Shown: positions 17,746 through 26,734, counted from the first letter of the stretch. The stretch: DNA of 64,000 nt from G965227875 sp965227875 (GCA_965227875.1 OZ245783.1:868001-932000), one strand, 5' to 3'. Notes: generated by a model not told the origin, from the sequence alone. Numbers and translations: made by a program.

Positions 17746-18915
17746 TCAGGCGTTCACGAACTTGTTGCGGTACTCGGTGCGGACGTCCGCATACCACGGG
17801 GCTTCCGCGGGCCACGGATTGAGGTTGGCCAGCGAGTCGCCCGGATAGGCTTCCGCGAAGTTCTTCTTGTAGACGTCGCCGGCATGCTTGTCGGCGCCGA
17901 GCACCGGCGAGTTGTAGCCGTGCTTGTCGATGGCCTTGCCGGCCGGTTCGGCCATGTAGGCGAAGTCCACGAACGCATAGATCTGGTCCATGTTCTTGGC
18001 GCCGATCGGAATGGACATCCCGTCGACCCAGGCCATGGAGCCTTCCTTCGGCGCCTGGTAGTTCACCGGCTCGCCGGCGGACTTGAGTGCCAGCGGCGGC
18101 CCGTCCCAGGTCTGGCCGACGATGACGCCTTCGTTCAGCAGCGCGTTCTTCTGGGTGTCGGCGTCGTTCCACAGGATCTTGATATTCTTCTTGCGCTCGA
18201 TGCACCAGGCGGTGACCTTTTCCCAGACCGGACGCATCTTTTCTTCCGACTCGTAGGCGCTCCACATGGAGCCTGGTGCGAGTTCGCCGATGGATTCCAT
18301 GTAGAGGCCCGCACCGAGCATCATGGAGTGCGGACGACCCATGGTCTTGCCGGCGTTTTCCTCTTTCCAGGTGTCACCGTAACTTGGCGCGTCGCCTTCA
18401 GGCTGCCAGAGGTCGGTGCGCCAGGCCATGCCTTCGGTGCCCCAGATGTGCGGCAGCCAGTGCGAACCCTTGCCGCCGAAGTTCCAGCCGGTCTCGCCGA
18501 TCTTGGACATGGCCGGGTTCACCTTTTCGATGGCGACCTTGGACATGTCGAACGGCAGCAGAAGTTCCAGTGGTTCCCACTGCAGGTTCCGGTTGTTGGT
18601 GGGCGAGACGATGTCGAAGCCCTGGCCCTTGTTGGCCTTCATCTTGTTGATGATTTCCTCGTTCGAGCCGATACCGGTGTAGTTGACCTTGATGCCGGTC
18701 TTGCCGGTGAACGCGGAAATGAAGTCTTCCGGCAGATAGTCGGACCACATCAGGATGTTCACTTCGCCCGAAGACGACAGCGCGTTCTGGATGTACGCCG
18801 GGGCAGCGGCAGCGAGCGCGCCGGTCGCGGCGGCACCCTTGACGAACGTACGGCGATTGAACGCCCGCGCTGCAAGCAGCGTCTGTTTCGTGGATTCCAG
18901 TCCTGTCTTACTCAT
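17746..18915 (-). CDS. Spermidine/putrescine-type ABC transporter substrate-binding protein (PotD-like)
   Basis: A 389-residue periplasmic binding protein. It begins with a twin-arginine-like leader (RRTFVKGAAATGALAAA, about residues 20-36). The mature part starts NILMWSDYLPEDFISAFTGKTG, characteristic of the PotD/PotF family (WSDY in place of the common WxNY). The ATG at 18915 is preferred over an upstream TTG because GGAGGG lies 10 nt before it. It is first in the operon binding protein-ATPase-permease-permease. The family takes up polyamines, but members also bind other small compounds. Confidence 0.88.
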   Translation of the reverse strand: MSKTGLESTKQTLLAARAFNRRTFVKGAAATGALAAAAPAYIQNALSSSGEVNILMWSDYLPEDFISAFTGKTGIKVNYTGIGSNEEIINKMKANKGQGFDIVSPTNNRNLQWEPLELLLPFDMSKVAIEKVNPAMSKIGETGWNFGGKGSHWLPHIWGTEGMAWRTDLWQPEGDAPSYGDTWKEENAGKTMGRPHSMMLGAGLYMESIGELAPGSMWSAYESEEKMRPVWEKVTAWCIERKKNIKILWNDADTQKNALLNEGVIVGQTWDGPPLALKSAGEPVNYQAPKEGSMAWVDGMSIPIGAKNMDQIYAFVDFAYMAEPAGKAIDKHGYNSPVLGADKHAGDVYKKNFAEAYPGDSLANLNPWPAEAPWYADVRTEYRNKFVNA

Positions 18916-19223
18916 TTTCAAGTCTCCCTCCTTACGGAAATTGGGTCTCTAAACGCGTCATATTCCCGATACTTCGCGAAAGCTTAGACCTTGTGCACCG
19001 CACCATGCAATGCCCTTGTCCCGGCGGTTTCGAGGAGCCTGAACCGGAGCAGGACAAATTTACGTTTTTGTCAGGCTACAAGCCCCGGCCTTCTATCGAG
19101 AGTACCAGTTGCACCGAATTGATGGGTCCAGATGCACCCCGGCACCATCGTGCTGATAGACCGCGCACATGTCGGATTCATGTCGGAAAGGGTCACGCCG
19201 CACCCTTCGAACGGGCGTCGCCG
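18916..19223. other. Intergenic region, probable promoter of the ABC importer operon
   Basis: About 300 bp between the small secreted-protein gene and the binding-protein gene. It contains an AT-rich inverted repeat (GACAAA...TTTGTC, about 19052-19073) and a direct repeat of CATGTCGGA at about 19169 and 19180. No gene or clear terminator was recognised. A promoter for the importer operon is expected here. Confidence 0.4.
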
Positions 19224-19565
19224 TCAGCCTTCCCTGCGGCAATACCCCCGGTCTTCGACCGAACTGAACCGGCTGATGAAACGCATCGTCTCCAGGTCGA
19301 ACATGACGACGTCATGCCGTGTCGGTGCGAACGGTTTCTTCGCCACGATCCTGGGGGGCGCACACTCCAGCGTTTCCAGCACCCTGTCCAGTTCGTGCCA
19401 GTAGACGACGCATCCGGGCAGCTCGATGTCGAACTTCATGCGCGCGGTGTGGCTGGTACCGTAACCGGTACAGTCGAGCGTCAGTTTGGTCGAGGCCGAG
19501 GCATGCGCTCCCCTCACGGACACCAGTCCGAGAACAATGGCAAGCGCCATGGTCCGGGCGTTCAT
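19224..19565 (-). CDS. Small secreted protein of unknown function
   Basis: A 113-residue protein with a clear signal peptide (MNARTMALAIVLGLVSVRGAHASA, cleavage near residue 23). The short mature domain has three cysteines (CTG, GCVV, ECAPP) plus one near the C-terminus (GYCRREG). I do not recognise the family. It starts 10 bp after the doeB stop on the same strand, so it is probably the last gene of the eutBC-doeAB transcript. The ribosome site is weak. A periplasmic accessory role is possible but nothing in the sequence names it. Confidence 0.6.
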   Translation of the reverse strand: MNARTMALAIVLGLVSVRGAHASASTKLTLDCTGYGTSHTARMKFDIELPGCVVYWHELDRVLETLECAPPRIVAKKPFAPTRHDVVMFDLETMRFISRFSSVEDRGYCRREG

Positions 19566-19575
19566 GGCATCGCGC

Positions 19576-20571
19576 CTATTCGCCGACGACGTCCGCCAGG
19601 ACGGCGAGGCAGTCCCCGGTCTTCGCCAGTCCCGGGAAGTGGCGCCCGACCAGCCGGCCGGCGCGCGTCGTCCGGTAGGCGACGGGCGGCGTGCCGGTAC
19701 GGGCCACGTCCCAGACCTTGGCCACCACGTCTCCTTCGTTCAGATCGTCGCCGAGATCCGCGCGGAACTCGACCATCCCGTCATGCTCGCAGAACAGGAA
19801 ACAATCGTCGGACGGCATGTCGAGCTGTATGGACGGATTTTCCGTGGGTTCACCATCCAGGATGCCGGCGTGCTTGAGTATGTTGGACAGTCCCGTCCGG
19901 GCGATTTCCGCCGATTTCGCCGTCGCGGTGCCGCCGCCGCCCAGCTCCGTCGACACGAAGACCTTGCCGAGGCTTTCCGCGGCCGTGTCGTACATGCCCA
20001 CATTGTCGATTTCGAGCAGCATCGCGCTGTAGGGCGCATTGAACGCCTTCATCGCCGACACGCAGCGTTGCTCCTGGACCTTGTCGTCGAGCACATGTGC
20101 GGCCGCGAAGGGCACGAAATCGAGGGTCTTGCCGCCGCTGTGAATGTCGACCACGTAATCCGCGACCGGCAGAAGTTCGGTCTGGAAGTAATGTGCGATC
20201 TTCTCGGTGACCGTTCCGTCGGCGCGTCCCGGAAAGGTCCGGTTCATGTTGCCCCTGTCGATCGGCGAGGTCCGGGTCCCGGCGCGAAACGCGGGATAGT
20301 TCATCGCCGGTACGATGATGACCCGACCCTGGATGTCGTCGACCCGCAGCTCCGTCGCCATCTCGAAGAGCGCGATCGGCCCCTCGTATTCGTCGCCGTG
20401 ATTGCCGCCGGTGAACAGGGCGCTTGCGCCGTTTCCGTTCTTGATCACGGTGATCGGGATCATGACGGACCCCCACGCGGAATCGTCCCGGCTGTAGGGC
20501 AGCCGCAGATGGCCGTGCTGCACGCCATCCCGGTCGAAATCCACATTCGCGACGATGAGGGAATCCGACAC
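19576..20571 (-). CDS. doeB: N2-acetyl-L-2,4-diaminobutanoate deacetylase (ectoine degradation)
   Basis: A 331-residue zinc carboxypeptidase-like protein of the AstE/aspartoacylase superfamily. GGNHGDEYEG near residue 55 supplies the first metal ligands (His58, Glu61). VVDIHSGG supplies the third ligand. DoeB removes the acetyl group from N-acetyl-diaminobutyrate formed from ectoine by DoeA, giving 2,4-diaminobutyrate. The GTG at 20571 (VSDSLIVAN) has AAGGAG 8 nt upstream and begins 5 bp after the doeA stop. Context with doeA, eutC and eutB makes this assignment strong over a generic succinylglutamate desuccinylase. Confidence 0.88.
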   Translation of the reverse strand: MSDSLIVANVDFDRDGVQHGHLRLPYSRDDSAWGSVMIPITVIKNGNGASALFTGGNHGDEYEGPIALFEMATELRVDDIQGRVIIVPAMNYPAFRAGTRTSPIDRGNMNRTFPGRADGTVTEKIAHYFQTELLPVADYVVDIHSGGKTLDFVPFAAAHVLDDKVQEQRCVSAMKAFNAPYSAMLLEIDNVGMYDTAAESLGKVFVSTELGGGGTATAKSAEIARTGLSNILKHAGILDGEPTENPSIQLDMPSDDCFLFCEHDGMVEFRADLGDDLNEGDVVAKVWDVARTGTPPVAYRTTRAGRLVGRHFPGLAKTGDCLAVLADVVGE

Positions 20572-20576
20572 GGCAC

Positions 20577-21758
20577 TCACTCCTTGATCATCAGTTTGCG
20601 CGGCACGTTGGAAAGGCACTCCATGCCCGTCTCCGTGATGCGGATGCTCTCGGTGATTTCGAGCCCGCCATCGTCGAGCCACAGCGCCGGCATGAAATGA
20701 AAGCACATGCCCGGTTTCAGTTCCGTCTTGTCGCCGGCGCGCAGGCTCATCGTCCTTTCGCCCCAGTCCGGCGGATAGGACAGCCCGATCGAGTAACCCG
20801 TCCGGCTTTCCTTGTCGAAGCCGTGACTGCGCAGGGTGGCGAAAAACGCCGCCGCGATGTCCTCGCAGGTATTCCCGGGGCGGGCCTTTTCGAGGCCGGC
20901 CTCGGTCGCCTCGAGCACGGCTTTCTCGGCATCGAGATATTTTTGCGGAGGCTTGCCGAGAAATATCGTCCGCGACAACGGGCAGTGGTAGCGGCGATGA
21001 CATCCGCCGATTTCATAGAAGGTCCCTTCGCCGGCGACGAACGGCTTCTCGTTCCAGGTGAGATGCGGCGCCGTTGCATCCATGCCGGACGGCAGCATCG
21101 GCACGATCGCGCAATAGTCGCCGCCGTGTCCGTCGGCGCCCTTCGCCGATGTGTGGAGGATTTCCGCCACGAGATCGTTCTTGCGCATGCCCGGTTCGAC
21201 CAGTTCGAAGATCCGCGCGTGCATCGCCTCGACGATCCGCGCGGCACGGCTCATGTATTCGATCTCCCGCTCGGACTTCACCGCACGCTGCCAGTTGACC
21301 AGCCCGGTCGCATCGCAGAACGAGGCATTGGGCAGCCCCTTCAGCAAAGCGGCATGGGCGGCCGCCGAATAGTAGTAGTTGTCGAGTTCGACGCCGATAC
21401 GCAGGCCGTCCCACCCCTTGCCCGCAAGCCAGTCGCACAGAAAGTCCATGGGATGGCGTTCGGTCGACTGAACATAGTGGTCCGGATAGCCGACGATATT
21501 GTCGTGATCCATGTAGACCGTGAGCTTCGCGCCGTTGCCGTCCATGCCCCGGCCATACCAGATCGGCTCCGCGTCCAGTGTCACGAGAACGGCCTGGTGA
21601 ACGTAGAACGACCAGCCGTCATAGCCGGTCAGCCAGCTCATGTTGGAGGGATCGGACACGATCAGCAGTTCGATCCCCAGGGAGTCCATCGCCGTGCGCG
21701 TCCGGGCGAGGCGCTGCGCGTATTCCTCGCGGCTGAAATTGAGTTCGACCTCGGTCAT
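20577..21758 (-). CDS. doeA: Ectoine hydrolase
   Basis: A 393-residue M24-family (creatinase/prolidase-fold) protein. An N-terminal creatinase-like domain contains SNMSWLTGYDGWSFYVHQ. A C-terminal pita-bread domain carries the active site. DoeA (EutD) opens the ectoine ring to N-acetyl-diaminobutyrate. The ATG at 21758 is favoured because GAGGGG lies 8 nt upstream; the ATG at 21764 is only 2 nt from that site. The gene is 24 bp after eutC and 5 bp before doeB, consistent with an operon. Confidence 0.9.
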   Translation of the reverse strand: MTEVELNFSREEYAQRLARTRTAMDSLGIELLIVSDPSNMSWLTGYDGWSFYVHQAVLVTLDAEPIWYGRGMDGNGAKLTVYMDHDNIVGYPDHYVQSTERHPMDFLCDWLAGKGWDGLRIGVELDNYYYSAAAHAALLKGLPNASFCDATGLVNWQRAVKSEREIEYMSRAARIVEAMHARIFELVEPGMRKNDLVAEILHTSAKGADGHGGDYCAIVPMLPSGMDATAPHLTWNEKPFVAGEGTFYEIGGCHRRYHCPLSRTIFLGKPPQKYLDAEKAVLEATEAGLEKARPGNTCEDIAAAFFATLRSHGFDKESRTGYSIGLSYPPDWGERTMSLRAGDKTELKPGMCFHFMPALWLDDGGLEITESIRITETGMECLSNVPRKLMIKE

Positions 21759-21782
21759 GTCCATGTCCCCTCCCCGGGTCTG

Positions 21783-22775
21783 TCAGTTCTCGAAATCCGT
21801 GCCTGCGCCGGTTGCGGCACAGGTCCTGAACGCCTGCGTGGCGATTGCAGTGTCCTGTACGCCTGTTCCGGTCAGATCGCAAAGCGTGATGTCATTGAGG
21901 GCGCTGCGGCCAGTTCTTTTTCCGGCGATGATCTCACCGAGTTCCGGAACCTGTTCCGGGTCGATCGGGATACCGGCGGCCACCGCGTGGTGCAGTTCAC
22001 CAAGGACCGCGCACTGGGTCCTCCGGTCACTGACATATACGTCCGCGCGCGCCAGGGCCTGCGGTTCGATCTCGTTCTTGTGTTCGGCGTCCGATCCCAT
22101 CGCCGTGACATGCTGGCCGGGCTCCAGCCAGTCCGCCCTGAGGATGGGCGACGTGGCGGGCGTCGTCGTGACCACGATATCCGCGCCGCGCACCGCGTCG
22201 GCCGGGTCGCCGCTCGCCGTCACGTCTATTCCCAGACTTTGCGTCAGGTTGCGCGCCGCCGCCTCCGCCTTGCCGGCATCACGGCCCCACAGCCGCGCAC
22301 GGCGGATCGGCCGCACCAGCGTGAGCGCCTCGAGCTGGAGCCCCGCCTGGACGCCGGCCCCGAGGATGGCCGCGGTCTGCGCGTCCTCGCGCGCCAGCGC
22401 GTCCGCGGCGACGGCCCCGGCGGCGGCCGTGCGCACGTCCGTGAGATATCCGTTGTCGAGCATCAGCGCTTCGACCAGGCCGGTTTTCGCGCTAAACAGA
22501 ACCATGAGACCGTTCAGGCTCGGCAGTCCCAATGCTGGATTGTCGAAGAAGCCGGGAGAGATCTTGATCGCGAAACTGTCGAGCCCCGGCACGTAGGCCG
22601 TCTTGACGTCGACCTCGCCGTTGTTCTCGTGAATGTCGAGCCTCAGGATCGGGGGCATGACGACCCCGCCGCCCGCAAGGGCCGCGAATGCGTCACGCAC
22701 GCAGCCGATGGACGCGTGGTCGAGCCGCACGTTCTCGCGAAGCTCGTTCTCCCGGAGTATCCTGATGCTTGCCAT
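21783..22775 (-). CDS. eutC: Ectoine utilization protein EutC (ornithine cyclodeaminase/mu-crystallin family)
   Basis: A 330-residue ornithine cyclodeaminase/mu-crystallin fold protein. It has KISPGFFDN, a LTDVRTAAAGAVAADALA segment and the Rossmann glycine motif AILGAGVQAGLQ near residue 155. EutC homologues lie next to eutB and doeA in ectoine/hydroxyectoine utilisation clusters and are thought to act on hydroxyectoine-derived intermediates. It starts 9 bp after eutB. Without context it could equally be an alanine dehydrogenase or ketimine reductase; the neighbours decide. Confidence 0.85.
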   Translation of the reverse strand: MASIRILRENELRENVRLDHASIGCVRDAFAALAGGGVVMPPILRLDIHENNGEVDVKTAYVPGLDSFAIKISPGFFDNPALGLPSLNGLMVLFSAKTGLVEALMLDNGYLTDVRTAAAGAVAADALAREDAQTAAILGAGVQAGLQLEALTLVRPIRRARLWGRDAGKAEAAARNLTQSLGIDVTASGDPADAVRGADIVVTTTPATSPILRADWLEPGQHVTAMGSDAEHKNEIEPQALARADVYVSDRRTQCAVLGELHHAVAAGIPIDPEQVPELGEIIAGKRTGRSALNDITLCDLTGTGVQDTAIATQAFRTCAATGAGTDFEN

Positions 22776-22784
22776 GTTCGTCTC

Positions 22785-23783
22785 CTACATGTCCTTCGAG
22801 ACGTCGACATCCTCTCCGCCGATAATGCGAAAATGCAGGGCGGGGTCTATGTTGCAGCCGCTGATGACGGCGACGGTCGTACCTGTTTCACGGATGCGTC
22901 CCGAAAGGATGGCGGCAACGGCCACCGCGCCGCTCCCCTCGATAATCTGCTTCTCCGTCCAATAGGCATGGCGGATCGCCGCCGCGATCTCCTTCTCCGA
23001 GACCAGGATCAGGTCGTCCAGCAGCTCCCGCAGCATCGTGAACGTGTAGCGGTTGTCCTGGCCGATGCCTCCACCCAGGGAATCCGCGAGCGTCGGCAGC
23101 TCTTCGACTTCCACCGGATGGCCCGCTTCGAGGCTTGCATGCATGGCGGCGCCCCGTTCCATGGTGACGCCCACCACGCGGGTCGCGGGCGACTTCGCCT
23201 TGACCGCCAGCGCCACGCCCGCGGCCAGGCCGCCGCCGGACACCGGGATGGCCAGCGTGCCGATGTCGTCGACCTGGTCGACGATGTCCAGTCCGAGCGT
23301 ACCCTGTCCCGCGATGACGTCCGGATGATCGAAGGGCGGCAGCATGGTCATGCCGTCTTCCGCGACGAGACGACGGGCTTCGACTTCCGCCTCGTCCTGC
23401 GACTTGCCGAGGATCCTGACGTCGGCACCGAGATCCCGGATGCCATTCACCTTGTTCTCGGGCACCAGGTTCGACATGCAGATCACGCACCGGACGCCGG
23501 CTTCCCGTGCGGCATGGGCAAGCCCCTTCCCGTGGTTGCCGGTGGAGACCCCCACGATCCCGTTGCGCCGGCTTTCCCCGTCGAGGTTCAGGACCGCATT
23601 CGTTGCGCCGCGGAGCTTGAAGCTTCCGGTCTTCTGATGATGTTCGAGCTTGAGCGCGACCTTCCCGCCGGTGTGTCGGCCGAGAGCTTCCGATCCTTCC
23701 ACAGGCGTCCGGCGAAGCCGCCCGGCGAGAAGGGCTCCCGCCTTGTCGATGTCTCCCGGGGCAACCGGCAGGTCGTGTATCAT
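22785..23783 (-). CDS. eutB: Hydroxyectoine utilization dehydratase EutB (threonine dehydratase family)
   Basis: A 332-residue fold-type II PLP enzyme resembling threonine dehydratase. The PLP lysine is K56 in KTGSFKLRGA. A glycine-rich phosphate-binding loop (PVSGGGLAAGVAL) and a C-terminal SGCNIDP follow. In eut clusters EutB is proposed to dehydrate a hydroxylated ectoine intermediate so that it joins the ectoine route. It is the first gene of eutB-eutC-doeA-doeB. No EnuR-type regulator sits next to it. Confidence 0.85.
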   Translation of the reverse strand: MIHDLPVAPGDIDKAGALLAGRLRRTPVEGSEALGRHTGGKVALKLEHHQKTGSFKLRGATNAVLNLDGESRRNGIVGVSTGNHGKGLAHAAREAGVRCVICMSNLVPENKVNGIRDLGADVRILGKSQDEAEVEARRLVAEDGMTMLPPFDHPDVIAGQGTLGLDIVDQVDDIGTLAIPVSGGGLAAGVALAVKAKSPATRVVGVTMERGAAMHASLEAGHPVEVEELPTLADSLGGGIGQDNRYTFTMLRELLDDLILVSEKEIAAAIRHAYWTEKQIIEGSGAVAVAAILSGRIRETGTTVAVISGCNIDPALHFRIIGGEDVDVSKDM

Positions 23784-23839
23784 GATCGCGGTGAACTCCG
23801 TTGCGCCGGCCGTGCGGCATGTCGCGTCCCAAACGCGAG

Positions 23840-23873
23840 AAAGGGCGAACGCTTGATGCGAACGCCCTTTTTC
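23840..23873. terminator. Hairpin with T-run between cspA and eutB
   Basis: AAAGGGCG (23840-23847) pairs with CGCCCTTT (23863-23870); an inner CGC/GCG extends the stem around a TTGAT loop, and T-rich sequence flanks it. It lies 83 bp after the cspA stop on the minus strand and 56 bp before eutB. It probably ends the cspA transcript and may insulate eutB. The longest T-run is on the plus strand, so direction is uncertain. Confidence 0.6.
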
Positions 23874-23955
23874 AGAATTCGGCAGGAGATTAGCCGGAAG
23901 CCGGCACCGACGGCAGGGCTTCGGCCGGACGCTGGGCGCCCGGATGACCTAGATG

Positions 23956-24165
23956 TCAGTCGACCAACTTGAGATTTTGGGCTGCGAGTTTTCCGTTACG
24001 CCCTGGCGCAAGTTCAAATTCGATGGCCTGCCCCTCATTCAGACCCGACAGTCCGGACTGTTCGACCGCAGATATGTGGACGAACGCATCACTGGAACCG
24101 TCATCCTGCGCGATGAATCCATACCCTTTTTCAGGGTTGAACCATTTAACTGTACCCTTCGGCAT
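23956..24165 (-). CDS. Cold-shock-domain protein (CspA family)
   Basis: A 69-residue single cold-shock domain. It begins MPKGTVKWFNPEKGYGFI and has DAFVHISAVE, so both RNA-binding motifs (KGYGFI and VFVHF-like FVHI) are present. Such proteins bind single-stranded RNA/DNA and act as RNA chaperones. The ATG at 24165 follows GAGGGAAAT; a longer frame upstream has no family similarity. It is monocistronic, with a terminator-like hairpin 83 bp downstream. Confidence 0.95.
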   Translation of the reverse strand: MPKGTVKWFNPEKGYGFIAQDDGSSDAFVHISAVEQSGLSGLNEGQAIEFELAPGRNGKLAAQNLKLVD

Positions 24166-24402
24166 ATTTCCCTCTTCCGACTGGGATATTGAGATATCGC
24201 TCCTGTTTCCCAACAGGCGCATAGCAAACCAATGATCAGTGGAAATGACAGAACTTCGGGATCGAAGGGGCCAGGTCCGCCAAGGATTGGAATGTTACGG
24301 GTGCGACATTAAGACAGGTGCGACCAAATGAAAACAGCCAAAAGTAAAGACGCGTTTCACCTCCATTCCGTGTCGCAACGCACAAAAACATGATGCCGCC
24401 AC

Positions 24403-24435
24403 GCAAAAACCCCGCCGCGATGCCGCGGCGGGGTT
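24403..24435 (-). terminator. Rho-independent terminator after the family-5 binding-protein gene
   Basis: AACCCCGCCGCG and CGCGGCGGGGTT form a perfect 12-bp stem (24408-24419 and 24424-24435) with a 4-nt loop. On the minus strand it is followed by a run of Ts (24407-24403). It lies about 50 bp beyond the stop of the solute-binding protein gene at 24489. Confidence 0.85.
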
Positions 24436-24488
24436 CTGTTTGCCTGTATCGGTGGGGCCGACCCGGGTCGGCCCGGCTGCCTGAATGA

Positions 24489-26087
24489 TCAGGCGAACCA
24501 CCAGCGCTCGGCGTTCTTGTGGCCGTCGAGTTCCCAGTTGCTGGCCATCTGCTCGGGCAAGCCGATCTTCTTGCTGGCGGCCTGGGTGTAGGCCATGAAG
24601 AGCGGAATGACGGATCCGCAGTCGTCGCTCACGATCCTCTGCATCTCGACGTAGAGTTCGCGACGCTTGCCGGAGTCGAGTTCCGCGCGGGCTTCGACCA
24701 GCAGCTTGTTGAACCGCTCGTTCTCCCACTTCGACTCGTTCCAGTCGGCACCCGAGGAGTAGATCTGCGAGAAGACCCAGTCTTCCGTCGGACGGCCGCC
24801 CCAGTAGCTTCCGCACCACGACTTCTTGAGCCAGACGTTGGACCAGTAGCCGTCGTTCGGTTCGCGGATGACGTTGATTTCGATGCCGGCAGCCTTGGCG
24901 GATTCCGCATAAAGCTGGGCGGCATCGACCGCGCCTTCGAAGGCCGTGTCCGAAATGTGGAGGTCGAACTTGCCGTCGACCCCCGCCTTCTTGAGATGGA
25001 ACTTGGCCTTTTCCGGATCGTAGGGACGCTGCGGCAGCTCTTCCGCCGTGGCGCGGTAGACGTTCGCCGGGCCGACCGGGCTGTCATTGCCGAGTTCACC
25101 GAGGCCCTTGATGATCTTCTCGAGCCACTCTTCGCGGTTGATCGCGTATTTCAGCGCCAGCCGCACATCGTTGTTGTCGAACGGCTTGGTGTTCGTGAGC
25201 ATCGGCAGCGTGGCGTGCTTGTTGCCGCTGGTCGGGAAGACCACCAGCGAGTCGTCGCGCTTGAGCAGGTGCACCGTCTTCAGGTCGAGGTTCGACATGG
25301 AGTGGATTTCACCGGACCGCAACGCGTTGGTCCGTGCGGTGGCATCGGCGATGAACAGGTTTTCGACGGAGTCGAAATAAGCCGCGTTCTCCTTCCAGTA
25401 GTTCGGATTACGCTCCACGTCCGTACGCACGCCGGGGTCGAAAGTCTTGAGCTTGTAGCCGCCCGTGCCGACACCCGATTCCCAATCCATGGAACCGTCG
25501 TCCTTGGCGGGGCAGATGGTCAGGTGATAGTCGCTGACGAGAAACGGGAAGTCGGCATTGCCGCCTTCGAGCGTGACGACGACGGTGTCTTTGCCGTCGG
25601 CCTTGACCTCCTTGATCGGCTTCACGATGCCCTTGGCGGCCGATTTCGTGTCTTCGCCGCGGTGATGGTTCAGCGAAGCGACCACGTCGTCCGCGTCGAG
25701 GGTCTTGCCGTTGTGGAACTCGACACCCTTGCGCAGCTTGAAGGTCCAGGTCACGGCGTCGTCGGACGCGTCCCAGCTCTCCGCGAGTTCCGGCCGGAGC
25801 TGTCCGTCCGGGCCGACTTCGGTCAGGTTGTTGCGCAGCTGCCCGGAGCTGACGTTGATCATGTAGGAGTCCAGCGTCTGGGCCGGGTCGAGAACGTCGC
25901 CCGTTCCGCCGCCGGTCAGCGCCTGGATATAGTGCCCACCCTTCTTGGGCGCCGCTTTCGCGATATCGGCGAACATGGTGCTGGCTGCTGCCGTCGTGAC
26001 ACCCATGGCGAGGGCGCCCTGCATGAACTGGCGGCGGTCGATCGAACCGCTTTTCAGTTTGGACTTGAGGTCATTCAATCTGCTCAT
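24489..26087 (-). CDS. ABC transporter family-5 substrate-binding protein (peptide/opine type), orphan
   Basis: A 532-residue periplasmic binding protein of the DppA/OppA family (SBP_bac_5). A twin-arginine-type leader (DRRQFMQGALAMG, about residues 17-29) ends near AKAAPKKGG. Family segments include WTFKLRKGVEFHNGKTLDA and DNNDVRLALKYAINRE. The ATG at 26087 (MSRLND) has a GGGAG site upstream; the longer frame from 26150 is not leader-like. No cognate permease or ATPase genes are adjacent. It is followed by a strong terminator, so it is a stand-alone gene and its transporter must be elsewhere. Confidence 0.88.
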   Translation of the reverse strand: MSRLNDLKSKLKSGSIDRRQFMQGALAMGVTTAAASTMFADIAKAAPKKGGHYIQALTGGGTGDVLDPAQTLDSYMINVSSGQLRNNLTEVGPDGQLRPELAESWDASDDAVTWTFKLRKGVEFHNGKTLDADDVVASLNHHRGEDTKSAAKGIVKPIKEVKADGKDTVVVTLEGGNADFPFLVSDYHLTICPAKDDGSMDWESGVGTGGYKLKTFDPGVRTDVERNPNYWKENAAYFDSVENLFIADATARTNALRSGEIHSMSNLDLKTVHLLKRDDSLVVFPTSGNKHATLPMLTNTKPFDNNDVRLALKYAINREEWLEKIIKGLGELGNDSPVGPANVYRATAEELPQRPYDPEKAKFHLKKAGVDGKFDLHISDTAFEGAVDAAQLYAESAKAAGIEINVIREPNDGYWSNVWLKKSWCGSYWGGRPTEDWVFSQIYSSGADWNESKWENERFNKLLVEARAELDSGKRRELYVEMQRIVSDDCGSVIPLFMAYTQAASKKIGLPEQMASNWELDGHKNAERWWFA

Positions 26088-26233
26088 CTTGTACTCCCTG
26101 GCATTGAGCAATCCTTGGTCCGGCACGCGGTCGGTTTTCTTATGCTTCACTCTTCCCGAGTGCGGCGCGCGGCGCGAGGCGTCCCCGAGGCCCCGCTCAT
26201 CCGAAAACGTAACGGCCGTACATGCAGTGTAGC

Positions 26234-26734
26234 CTAAAGGTCGTTTGTGACAAGGTGATCAATGGGGTATCCGGAAAAGGTCTTCGACGTCCTCAACACG
26301 ACATGGCTGTTGATCCGCAGCCCGGCGGGACCGCGGCGCACGATGTCGTCGGTGATCCGCTCGTAGGTCGCGATGTCCGGACAGATGAACCTCATGATGT
26401 AGTCGAACCCCCCGCTCACCTTGTCGCAGCCGATGAGATTGGGCACGTCGGCGATCTCGCGTTCGAACGCGTCGAAATCCTCCTGCGCGTGATCGGACAG
26501 AGTCACGGTGGCGATCACCGTTATGGTGCGCGCGAGCAGGCTGATGTCGATCAGGCCGAGATAGCCAGTGATGTAGCCGAGGGTCTCCAGGCGGCGGACC
26601 CGGTTGAGGCACGGGCTCGGGGACAGCCCGACCTCGGCGGACAGTGCCTGGTTGGTGATCCGCGCGTTGCGCTGCAGCGCGGAGAGGATCCTGAGATCGA
26701 TACGATCGAGCGTGCCCGGCGTTGCGGTGGCCAT
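26234..26734 (-). CDS. Lrp/AsnC family transcriptional regulator
   Basis: A 166-residue regulator. An N-terminal winged helix (LDRIDLRILSALQRNARITNQALSAEVG region) is followed by an RAM/ACT-like ligand-binding domain (TVTLSDHAQEDF, VSGGFDYIMRFI). It is divergent from the arginase gene across a ~180-bp spacer containing a 14-bp palindrome. That is the classic layout of an Lrp-type local regulator of amino-acid catabolism, so control of arginase and ornithine aminotransferase by arginine or ornithine is likely. The ATG at 26734 matches the conserved N-terminus; the frame upstream is not family-like. Confidence 0.88.
   Translation of the reverse strand: MATATPGTLDRIDLRILSALQRNARITNQALSAEVGLSPSPCLNRVRRLETLGYITGYLGLIDISLLARTITVIATVTLSDHAQEDFDAFEREIADVPNLIGCDKVSGGFDYIMRFICPDIATYERITDDIVRRGPAGLRINSHVVLRTSKTFSGYPIDHLVTNDL

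Noticed and set aside
23893..23955. In-frame extension of the cold-shock protein beyond its stop codon (about 20 codons)
   Set aside because: Open only because of GC-rich composition; cold-shock proteins of this length (69 residues) are complete, so no readthrough is needed.
20697..23972. Plus-strand open frame of about 1090 codons spanning doeA, eutC and eutB
   Set aside because: It crosses three well-supported minus-strand genes and their gaps, and the protein is Arg/His-rich without domain features, as expected of a complementary-strand frame in high-GC DNA.
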